A stretch of 64,000 bases of DNA from Streptomyces sp. NBC_01304 (lineage in GTDB: Bacteria > Actinomycetota > Actinomycetes > Streptomycetales > Streptomycetaceae), in NCBI RefSeq assembly GCF_035975855.1, contig NZ_CP109055.1, forward strand, positions 2,108,001 through 2,172,000, written 5' to 3'. Positions 1 to 6,517 of the stretch are shown here, one piece after another. The number at the start of each line of letters is the position of its first letter. Within the stretch, counting starts at the first letter, position 1. The notes beneath the pieces were generated by a model that was not told the origin of the DNA, ran no database searches, and saw only the letters and a program-made list of their open reading frames with translations. A program made the translations under genes and the position numbers.

Positions 1-590
1 GACCGGTAGTCGATCATCCAGCCGGCGTCGAGGGCCCGCCAGGCCAGATCGGTCTCCTCATGGGCGTAGAAGAAGTCGTCGGGCAGCCCGCCGACCTCTT
101 GGAACACCTTGGTGCGGACGGCGTTGGCGCCGCCCAGGAAGGTGGTGACGCGGGAGTTGCGCATCGGGTCGGAGGCCCGCAGCCGCGGCACGTGCCGGCG
201 CTGGGTCTCGCCGGTGTCCGGGTCGGCGATGCGGAAGCTGATGATGCCCAGCTTCGGGTCCGCCGTGAAGGCCTTGCGGCACAGCTCGGCGGTGTCGGTG
301 TTCGGGAGCAGGCCGTCGTCGTCCAGGAAGAGCAGGACGTCGACGTCCCGGCCCCTCTCGCCGAAGGCCTCGATGCCTATGTTGCGGCCGCCGGGGATGC
401 CCAGGTTCTCGGGCAGCTCGACGGTGCGTACGCCCGCGGGGACGTCCGGCACCGGGGAGCCGTTGCCGACCACGACCACCTCGACGCGGTCGCCGTCCTG
501 CTTGGCGACCGAGTCGAGGAGGGCGCGGAGCTCGTCGGGGCGGTTACCCATGGTGATGATCACCGCTCCGACCTTCAGCTGGTCGGTCAC
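1..590 (-). CDS. Family 2 glycosyltransferase (3' end outside window)
   Basis: About 196 N-terminal residues are visible. They show a GT-A fold start (VGAVIITMGNRPDELRALL), a conserved N-G-S/P turn, the nucleotide-sugar metal-binding run LLFLDDDGLLP and the downstream EETDLAWRALDAG region typical of rhamnosyl/galactofuranosyl-type GT2 enzymes. It would act at the inner face of the membrane, adding a sugar to a lipid or polymer acceptor. The GTG start at 588-590 overlaps the TGA of the upstream CDP-alcohol transferase (GTGA), so the two are translationally coupled and form the last visible step of a five-gene operon. The acceptor cannot be read from the sequence. An in-frame ATG some 16 codons later is a less likely start. 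Confidence 0.88.
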   Translation of the reverse strand, partial: MTDQLKVGAVIITMGNRPDELRALLDSVAKQDGDRVEVVVVGNGSPVPDVPAGVRTVELPENLGIPGGRNIGIEAFGERGRDVDVLLFLDDDGLLPNTDTAELCRKAFTADPKLGIISFRIADPDTGETQRRHVPRLRASDPMRNSRVTTFLGGANAVRTKVFQEVGGLPDDFFYAHEETDLAWRALDAGWMIDYR

Positions 591-1366
591 TTGAGCCTGC
601 TCGAGGCCAGGATGGACACGAGGTGCAGCAGGGTCTGCAGCAGGGCGATGCCGGCCAGTACGGCCACGCCGAGGCGCGAGAAGTACAGGTCTCCGCGGGC
701 CTGGTCCACGATCGCGAGGACGAGGATCAGCAGGGACGCCTCGATGCCGAGGATGAGCCGGTGGAACTTCAGGGCCGATGCGGCCCTGCGGGCCAGGGCC
801 ATGCCGGACGAGCTGATCTCGGCGGCGGACTCCTGGACCACGGGCTTGTTCGCCTGGTGCCGGGCCACTCCGACCAGGTCCGTCTCGGACTTGATCAGAA
901 TGGCGCCGAGCGCGGCGAGCGTCCCGAGGAACGCCCACAGCCAGTCGATGCGCCCCTCGCCCCAGATGTCGGCGGCGCGCAGGCCGAAGCCGACCAGGAC
1001 AGCGGCGTCGCAGATGTAGGCGGCGACGCGGTCCAGGTAGACACCGGCGAGCGAGTACTGCTTCTTGTAGCGGGCCAGCTCACCGTCGACGCAGTCGAAC
1101 AGCAGGTAGAGCTGGACCATCAGCACGCCGAGCACGGCGCCCCAGATGCCAGGCACGAGCAGGACCGGAGCGGCCAGGGCGGCCGCGACGGTCATCACGT
1201 AGGTCACCTGGTTCGGCGTGACCTTCGTGTTCACCAGGTGCCGGTCGATGCGCAGGGAGATCTCGCGCATGTAGAGCCGGCCGGCCCAGTGCTCACCACT
1301 GCGCCGGTCCTTCACACCCGGGGGGTGAACGACCGGGCGGAGCTCAGCTACCGATGGTTTTTGCAT
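587..1366 (-). CDS. CDP-alcohol phosphatidyltransferase family membrane protein, degenerate active site
   Basis: A 259-residue integral membrane protein starting at ATG 1364-1366. Residues 91-112 carry the CDP-alcohol phosphotransferase signature in order (D91, D94-G95, A98-R99, G108, D112). The eighth signature residue, the aspartate expected at 116 and regarded as the catalytic base in this family, is alanine (codon GCC at 1019-1021). Hydrophobic segments flank the motif, as usual for the six-helix fold. The start lies 23 bp inside the upstream dehydrogenase gene and the stop overlaps the glycosyltransferase start. The family moves a phospho-alcohol from a CDP-alcohol onto an acceptor alcohol. 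The missing aspartate suggests altered chemistry, or a subunit role beside the complete paralogue at 3133-4986. Confidence 0.9.
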   Translation of the reverse strand: MQKPSVAELRPVVHPPGVKDRRSGEHWAGRLYMREISLRIDRHLVNTKVTPNQVTYVMTVAAALAAPVLLVPGIWGAVLGVLMVQLYLLFDCVDGELARYKKQYSLAGVYLDRVAAYICDAAVLVGFGLRAADIWGEGRIDWLWAFLGTLAALGAILIKSETDLVGVARHQANKPVVQESAAEISSSGMALARRAASALKFHRLILGIEASLLILVLAIVDQARGDLYFSRLGVAVLAGIALLQTLLHLVSILASSRLK

Positions 1367-2411
1367 AGTCGGCGTATGCGTCCCTGATCTGATCGGCGTT
1401 GAGGTTGAGGTGCTCGAGGATCGTGTAGCGGCCGGGACGCGTCTGCGGGGCGAAGAGCACCGCGTCCACGAGGTCCTGGTCGCTGTAGCCCATCTCCTCC
1501 GCGAGGACCGGCAGCCCGTGCCGGCGCAGCGTCGCGACCATTTCCTTCGCGACGTCGTGGTCACCGCGCAGGAACGTGGCGAACGCTCCGCCGAACCCGC
1601 ACTGCTCTCCGTGCTGCGCGTTGCGCTTGGGGAAGAGCAGGTCGAAGGCGTGGCAGATCTCGTGGCAGGCGCCGGAGGCGGGCCTCGAGTCGCCGGCCAC
1701 GGACATCGCGAGACCGCACATCACCAGGGACTCGGCGAGCACGCTGAGGAATTCGTCGTCGCCGATGCCGCCCGGGTGCCGCAGCACCGCGTGCGCGGCC
1801 TGGCGGGCCATGGCGGCGGCCAGGCCGTCGACCTGCTCGCCGTTTACCTCGTGGGAAAGCTCCCAGTCGGCGACGGCGGAGATCTTGCAGATGACGTCGC
1901 CGATGCCGGCCCGGACGAACCGTGCCGGGGCGTCCCGGATGACGTCCAGGTCGATGACCACGCCGATCGGGTTCGGCACACCGTACGAACCACGGCCGGC
2001 GTCGTTGTCCAGCGTGGCCACCGGCGAGCACAGACCGTCGTGGGCGAGGTTCGTCGCCACGGCGACCAGCGGCAGACCGACCCGGGCCGCCGCGTACTTC
2101 GCACAGTCGACGACCTTGCCGCCGCCGAGCGAGACGACCGCGTCGTACCGGCCGGCCTTCTTTATCGAGTCGGCCAGCTTGACGGCGCCGTCGATGGTGC
2201 CGTCGGCGTCATCGAACCAGTCCGCGCCGGGGAAGGCAGGGGCGAAGCGCTCCTGCAGCATCTTGCCGGAACCACCGCTGCTGATCGCGAAGGCGAGCTT
2301 GCCGGTGGGGGCGATGCGCTGGTCGGTCAGGATCGTGGCCAGATCGTCCAGCGCGCCGGCCCGGATGTCGACGACAACCGGGGCCGGCATCAGCCGGGTC
2401 AGTACAGGCAC
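1344..2411 (-). CDS. Glycerol-1-phosphate dehydrogenase-like iron/zinc alcohol dehydrogenase (AraM/EgsA type)
   Basis: A 355-residue soluble enzyme. It has the hallmarks of the sn-glycerol-1-phosphate/2-deoxy-scyllo-inosose-like dehydrogenase fold: a Rossmann loop (VSLGGGKVVDCAKYAA), the TNLAHDGLCSPVA segment, a metal ligand in GIGDVICKISAVADWEL, and histidine ligands in SGACHEICHAFD and AQHGEQCG. These segments match the G1P dehydrogenase subgroup better than ordinary iron alcohol dehydrogenases. The expected reaction is NAD(P)H-dependent reduction of dihydroxyacetone phosphate, or a similar ketose phosphate, to a polyol phosphate. I chose GTG 2409-2411 (VPVLTRLMPAP), which overlaps the cytidylyltransferase gene by 13 bp; an ATG eight codons on is possible. 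Its place between a nucleotidyltransferase and CDP-alcohol transferases suggests it makes the polyol phosphate that is then activated. Confidence 0.85.
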   Translation of the reverse strand: MPVLTRLMPAPVVVDIRAGALDDLATILTDQRIAPTGKLAFAISSGGSGKMLQERFAPAFPGADWFDDADGTIDGAVKLADSIKKAGRYDAVVSLGGGKVVDCAKYAAARVGLPLVAVATNLAHDGLCSPVATLDNDAGRGSYGVPNPIGVVIDLDVIRDAPARFVRAGIGDVICKISAVADWELSHEVNGEQVDGLAAAMARQAAHAVLRHPGGIGDDEFLSVLAESLVMCGLAMSVAGDSRPASGACHEICHAFDLLFPKRNAQHGEQCGFGGAFATFLRGDHDVAKEMVATLRRHGLPVLAEEMGYSDQDLVDAVLFAPQTRPGRYTILEHLNLNADQIRDAYADYAKTIGS

Positions 2412-3136
2412 GCGATCTCCCGCCCCTTGGCGAGGTCGTCGTGGTTGTCGATCTCGACCCACTTGAGGTCGCCGATCGGCGCCACGTCGATCTTGAAGCC
2501 GCGGTTGACGAGCTCCTGGTAGCCGTCCTCGTAGTAGAGGTCGGGGTCGCGCTCGAAGGTGACCTTGAGGGCGTCGGCGAGCTCTTCGGCGGCGGAGCCC
2601 TCGATGAGGGTGACGCCGATGTACTCACCGGTGGCCTCGGACGGGTCCATCAGCTTGGTGATGCGCTGGACACCCTTCTCGGGGTCCACGACGACCTTCA
2701 TCTCCTCGTCGGCGAGCTGCTTCACCGTGTCGAGGGCGAGGATGATCTTCTTGCCGTCGCCGCGGGCGGCAAGGAGGGTCTTCTCGACGGAGACCGGGTG
2801 CACGGTGTCGCCGTTGGCGAGGATCACGTCGTGCTTGATCGCGTCACGGCCGCACCACAGGGAGTAGGCGTTGTTCCACTCCTCGGCCTTGTCGTTGTCG
2901 ATCAGGGTGATCTTGAGGCCGTACTTCGCCTCAAGAGCCTCCTTGCGCGCGTAGACGGCTTCCTTGCGGTAGCCGACGATGATCGCGACCTCGGAAAGAC
3001 CGATCTCGGCGAAGTTGCCGAGCGTCAGGTCGAGGATGGTGGTCTCACCATCGACGGGCACCAGGGCCTTGGGCAGGGTGTCCGTGTAGGGGCGAAGACG
3101 CCGTCCGGCGCCGGCCGCCAGCACGAGGCCGATCAT
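2399..3136 (-). CDS. Sugar/polyol-phosphate nucleotidyltransferase (LicC/IPCT-like)
   Basis: A 245-residue NTP-transferase-fold protein. The N-terminal LVLAAGAGRRLRPYT loop with TLPKALVPV is the nucleotide-binding signature. EEWNNAYSLWCGRD resembles the NN-x-YSL element of phosphocholine and inositol-1-phosphate cytidylyltransferases, and ILANGDTVHP supplies the metal-binding aspartate. It probably forms a CDP-polyol from CTP and a polyol phosphate; substrate and base are inferred from its neighbours. ATG 3134-3136 overlaps the upstream stop as ATGA, and the 3' end overlaps the dehydrogenase start, so expression is coupled. No membrane segment is visible. Confidence 0.88.
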   Translation of the reverse strand: MIGLVLAAGAGRRLRPYTDTLPKALVPVDGETTILDLTLGNFAEIGLSEVAIIVGYRKEAVYARKEALEAKYGLKITLIDNDKAEEWNNAYSLWCGRDAIKHDVILANGDTVHPVSVEKTLLAARGDGKKIILALDTVKQLADEEMKVVVDPEKGVQRITKLMDPSEATGEYIGVTLIEGSAAEELADALKVTFERDPDLYYEDGYQELVNRGFKIDVAPIGDLKWVEIDNHDDLAKGREIACLY

Positions 3137-4986
3137 GCGGGTTCTCCTTCATCGTGTACGGCGGGTGCTCCGGAGGACACCCAGAAGCGGATGCTCTCGC
3201 TGAGCACCACTAGTGCCACGAGCACGGCCAGGGCCGTGAGCGCGACGGTGAAATCTTGCGCGGACAGCAGGGCGGCAGCGACTGCGACAGCCAGCGTCCT
3301 GCCTTCTTGTCCGCCGATGGCCCGCACCAGCCAGTGCGGGGGCGCGCCGGTGCCACCGCGAATGCGGTACACCGTGTCGTAGTGATGGTAGGCGACGGCG
3401 GCCACCAGGCCGAAAGCCGCCGGCAAGGCCCCGTTCACATCCGCCTTGGCGGCGAGGATCAGGACCGTGCCGTACTCGGCGGCGCGGAAGATCGGCGGGA
3501 CCAGCCAGTCGAGGGGGCCCTTGAGGGGCGCGCAGACGGCGGTCGCCGAGAGGACGGCGTACATCGCGGCGGCGGCCACGAGGCCCCAGCCTGCGGGGTT
3601 CTCAAGGGCTGCCGTGATCAGCAGCGCCGTGCCGAGCAACGCCACGATGGGCGCCTCGAAGCCGCCGGTACGGCGCTTGCGGCGCGGGGAGCCCGCCGCG
3701 AACCACTCGCCCAGCGGCCCCGTGTCCGCGAGCTCCGACAGCGCCTGCGCCGCCCGGTCCGTCCGGGTCGCCTTGCGGGTCAGCGAGCGCAGCACCCGGC
3801 CCGAGGTGGTGTAGAGCGCCGCGAAGGCACAGCCGATCAGGAGTGCGTACAGCGTGATCCGGGGCGTGGTCAACGCGGTCAGTACGGCGATCATGGCCCA
3901 GCGTTCGCCGATCGGCAGAACTATCATCCGGCGCAGCCAGACCGTCCAGCCGATGCTGTCGAGCTTGTCCGAAAGGGCGGCGGTGGGGCTGCCAACTACA
4001 GATTTACCAGCGGCGGTCGCGTCGTGGTTCGCCTCGTTGAAGGAGAAGTCCACGACGTGCCGGCAGGTCTGCAGCACCATCGCGCCCAGGGCGAGCGCCC
4101 ACACGTCGTCGCCACTCGCGTTGGCCGCGCCGAGGGCGAGGCCCGCGTAGTAGGCGTACTCCTTGGCGCGGTCGAAGGTGGCGTCGAGCCAGGCGCCCAT
4201 CGTCGAGTACTGCAGCGAGTAGCGGGCGAGCTGCCCGTCGGTGCAGTCCAGGACGAAGGAGAAGAGGAGCAGCGCGCCGGCCGCGACGAAGCCCCAGCGC
4301 TCACCGGTCGCGGCGCAGCCGGCCGCGATCAGGGCGGTGATCAGCGAGGCCGTGGTGACCTGGTTCGGGGTCAGGCCCCGGCGGGCGCACCAGCGCGCGA
4401 GGTAGCGGGAGTACGGGCTGATGCAGTACGTGGTGAAGAAGCCGTCGCGGGACTTGACCGCGGTGCGCAGCCGCACGGCCTCCTCGTCGACCGCGGCGAC
4501 CGCCTGCCGGGCCTCGTTGCGGGCCTGCGGGCCGGCCGGCACCTGCGCGACGAGCGTGCCGAGCTCGGGCCGGTGCAGCTCGACGTCGTCGGCGTCGAGG
4601 GCCGTGGCGATGCGCTGCGTCAGGGGTACGTCCAGGACGTCGCCGGAGTTGCCGGGCACGGACCCCGCCGCGGCGGGCGCCCCGGAGGTGACCGCCTGGC
4701 GCACGGCCCGGGTCAGCTCGGCCCGGGCGCTCGGCAGTGCGGAGACGGCGCCGGGGATCGCGCTGGCGTGGAAGCGGGGGTCGGTCAGGCCGAGGCGCAG
4801 CGCGTGGACGTGGCCGACGAATGCGGCGTCGACGACGGCGACGCGCTCATCCGCGGGGACCGCGGCGAGCAGGGTCGCGATGTCCGCGGCACCCGAGGAG
4901 ACCTGCACCTCGAACCCCAGCTCCCGCAGGTCGCCCTCGAGCGACGATCCGGGGACCGGCGAACCGGTGAGGATGGCGGTCGACAG
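3133..4986 (-). CDS. CDP-alcohol phosphatidyltransferase with DUF5941 region, probable CTG start
   Basis: First gene of the operon, 617 residues. The N-terminal 170 residues are soluble. The complete CDP-alcohol phosphotransferase signature D-x2-D-G-x2-A-R-x8-G-x3-D-x3-D lies near residues 247-272 (LDCTDGQLARY through WLDATFD). A second membrane region (last 180 residues) corresponds to DUF5941. The frame stays open above GTG 4908 to a CTG at 4984-4986, with AAGGAG nine bases upstream and an in-frame TGA just beyond. The extra residues (STAILTGSPVPGSSLEG) look coding. No ATG or GTG gives this N terminus, so CTG is the likely start; GTG 4908 is the fallback. The stop overlaps the next ATG. It should join an activated alcohol to a lipid or polyol at the membrane. 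Confidence 0.88.
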   Translation of the reverse strand: MSTAILTGSPVPGSSLEGDLRELGFEVQVSSGAADIATLLAAVPADERVAVVDAAFVGHVHALRLGLTDPRFHASAIPGAVSALPSARAELTRAVRQAVTSGAPAAAGSVPGNSGDVLDVPLTQRIATALDADDVELHRPELGTLVAQVPAGPQARNEARQAVAAVDEEAVRLRTAVKSRDGFFTTYCISPYSRYLARWCARRGLTPNQVTTASLITALIAAGCAATGERWGFVAAGALLLFSFVLDCTDGQLARYSLQYSTMGAWLDATFDRAKEYAYYAGLALGAANASGDDVWALALGAMVLQTCRHVVDFSFNEANHDATAAGKSVVGSPTAALSDKLDSIGWTVWLRRMIVLPIGERWAMIAVLTALTTPRITLYALLIGCAFAALYTTSGRVLRSLTRKATRTDRAAQALSELADTGPLGEWFAAGSPRRKRRTGGFEAPIVALLGTALLITAALENPAGWGLVAAAAMYAVLSATAVCAPLKGPLDWLVPPIFRAAEYGTVLILAAKADVNGALPAAFGLVAAVAYHHYDTVYRIRGGTGAPPHWLVRAIGGQEGRTLAVAVAAALLSAQDFTVALTALAVLVALVVLSESIRFWVSSGAPAVHDEGEPA

Positions 4987-5232
4987 ACGAACTCACTCCT
5001 TGGGTGTCCGGCGCGGGAGGCACCGGGCGGCGTGCGAGGGGGACCCCCGGCCAGAGCCTGACCGGGCGTCGGCAGAGGCTATCGGATTAATGGAAGCGGC
5101 CGTTCACCGGCCGTTTACGGCCCGATAAGCGTGCTCTGCCAGGGCTGAGCCGCTTCGCCATCATCGTCGATCCGGACCTCAACCCACAAACCGCGTTTGA
5201 GTCGACCGCGGCTAGAAGCGATCTTCGCACCG
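4987..5232. promoter_or_regulatory. Intergenic promoter region of the CDP-alcohol operon
   Basis: Non-coding region between the divergent operon (minus) and the zinc exporter (plus). It contains the AAGGAG ribosome site for the CTG-started gene and, at 5097-5122, two interlocked inverted repeats (CGGCCG-TTCAC-CGGCCG, then GGCCGT-TT-ACGGCC). An AT-richer stretch near 5085-5092 (GGATTAATGG) is the best place for a minus-strand promoter. I cannot assign a regulator. Confidence 0.4.
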
Positions 5233-5266
5233 CTCTGACCTGCGATCATTTCCGCAGGTCAGAGCA
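5233..5266. promoter_or_regulatory. Perfect 13-bp inverted repeat, 8-nt loop
   Basis: Arms 5233-5245 (GCTCTGACCTGCG) and 5254-5266 are exact reverse complements around ATCATTTC. It lies four bases upstream of the Zur-like site and about 115 bp upstream of the exporter start. It could be a second operator or a hairpin ending transcription from either side. There is no U-run. Confidence 0.6.
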
Positions 5267-5269
5267 CAT

Positions 5270-5284
5270 GACAACGGTGTTCAG
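5270..5284. promoter_or_regulatory. Zur-box-like site upstream of the zinc exporter
   Basis: TGACAACGGTGTTCA follows the 7-1-7 layout of Streptomyces Zur boxes (consensus close to TGAAAATGATTTTCA), with TGA and TTCA ends conserved and an imperfect centre. In S. coelicolor, Zur is reported to activate the exporter gene zitB under zinc excess, which fits a Zur box ahead of this ZitB-like gene. The match is by eye only. Confidence 0.5.
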
Positions 5285-5380
5285 TGCAGTGTTGCTCCAT
5301 ACCCCTACCCCGTAGTTCACTGGCCTCTGCCGCAGCGGGCAGCACGGCCGCGGCGACGACCGAATCGACGAGGGGGACCC

Positions 5381-6319
5381 ATGGGGGCAGGGCACGACCA
5401 CGGGCATGCGCACGGCGGCCCGACTACCGGGACCGCGGCGGCCGCGTACCGCGGGCGGCTCCGGACAGCGCTCATGATCACGCTGACCGTGATGGTGGTG
5501 GAGATCGTCGGCGGCATCGTGGCGGACTCCCTCGCACTGGTCGCGGATGCCACCCACATGGCGACGGACGCGCTGGGGCTCGGCATGGCCCTGCTCGCGA
5601 TCCACTTCGCCAACCGCCCGCCGAGCGAGAACCGCACCTTCGGATACGCGCGGGCCGAGATCCTGGCCGCGCTCGCCAACTGTCTGCTGCTGCTCGGGGT
5701 GGGCGGCTATGTGCTGTACGAGGCGATCGAGCGGTTCGTCACGCCGGCCGAGACCCGGGGCGGTCTCGCGATCGTCTTCGGTGTCATCGGTCTCGTCGCG
5801 AACATGATCTCGCTGTCGCTCCTGGTCCGCGGCCAGAAGGAGAGCCTGAACGTGCGGGGCGCCTTCCTGGAAGTGCTCGCGGACGCGCTCGGCTCGGCGA
5901 CCGTGATCGTGTCGGCGCTGGTCATCGTCTTCACGGGCTGGCAGGCGGCGGACCCGATCGCCTCCCTCGCGATCGGCCTCATGATCGTGCCGCGCACCGT
6001 GAAGCTCCTGCGGGAGACCCTGAACGTCCTCCTCGAAGCGGCACCCAAGGGAGTCGACATGGCCGAGGTGCGGGCCCACATGGTGGAGCTGCCCGGCGTG
6101 GAGGACGTACACGATCTGCACGCCTGGACGATCACGTCCGGGATGCCGGTGCTCTCCGCACATGTGGTCGTCAGCCATGAAGTGCTCGACGCGGTGGGGC
6201 ACGAGAAGCTGCTGCACGAATTGCAGGGGTGCATCGGGGGCCACTTCGACGTGGAGCACTGCACCTTCCAGCTCGAGCCCAGCGGGCATGTGGTGCACGA
6301 GGCCAGGGTCTGTCACTGA
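5381..6319 (+). CDS. zitB: CDF-family cation (probably zinc) efflux protein, ZitB-like
   Basis: A 312-residue cation diffusion facilitator. A short His-rich N terminus (GHDHGHAHGG) precedes six hydrophobic helices. The transport-site motif of helix 2 is clear (DATHMATDA), and helix 5 carries LEVLADALGS, the usual H/D-x3-D position. The cytosolic C-terminal domain (HDLHAWTI, HFDVEHCTFQ) matches the metal-sensing domain. It exports Zn2+ or a related divalent ion in exchange for protons. ATG 5381 follows GAGGGGGACCC. The upstream Zur-like site and perfect hairpin suggest zinc-responsive control. A second, longer CDF protein is at 35099-36259. Confidence 0.92.
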   Translation: MGAGHDHGHAHGGPTTGTAAAAYRGRLRTALMITLTVMVVEIVGGIVADSLALVADATHMATDALGLGMALLAIHFANRPPSENRTFGYARAEILAALANCLLLLGVGGYVLYEAIERFVTPAETRGGLAIVFGVIGLVANMISLSLLVRGQKESLNVRGAFLEVLADALGSATVIVSALVIVFTGWQAADPIASLAIGLMIVPRTVKLLRETLNVLLEAAPKGVDMAEVRAHMVELPGVEDVHDLHAWTITSGMPVLSAHVVVSHEVLDAVGHEKLLHELQGCIGGHFDVEHCTFQLEPSGHVVHEARVCH

Positions 6320-6401
6320 GCACGGCCGAGCCCCCCGCTGCACGGGCCGGGGGCAGTGACTCAGGGTGATAAGGTGGCCAGCGAATCTTGGAGGTGGGTT
6401 G

Positions 6402-6470
6402 ATGACTGTCGTGACGAACGCTGCTGCGCGCGGCGACAAGGTCGTCCCCATTTCCCGGGCTCGCGGCTGA
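6402..6470 (+). CDS. Possible 22-residue leader peptide
   Basis: A very short frame, MTVVTNAAARGDKVVPISRA plus RG, starts at ATG 6402 seven bases after a perfect GGAGG (6390-6394), far better than average here. A small hairpin (CGGCG-AGAG-CGCCG, 6472-6485) follows the stop, and the TTG start of the methyltransferase fusion is 47 bp on. This layout fits an upstream ORF or leader peptide. It has no run of a regulatory amino acid, so classic attenuation is not evident. Confidence 0.4.
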   Translation: MTVVTNAAARGDKVVPISRARG

Positions 6471-6517
6471 CCGGCGAGAGCGCCGTCCCCGAGCCCTGAC
6501 CCCAAAGGGTTCCCACG

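Noticed and set aside
5286..5320. CsoR-type copper operator in ATACCCCTACCCC upstream of the CDF gene
   Set aside because: CsoR sites are palindromic with a GGGG half; the right half is missing here.
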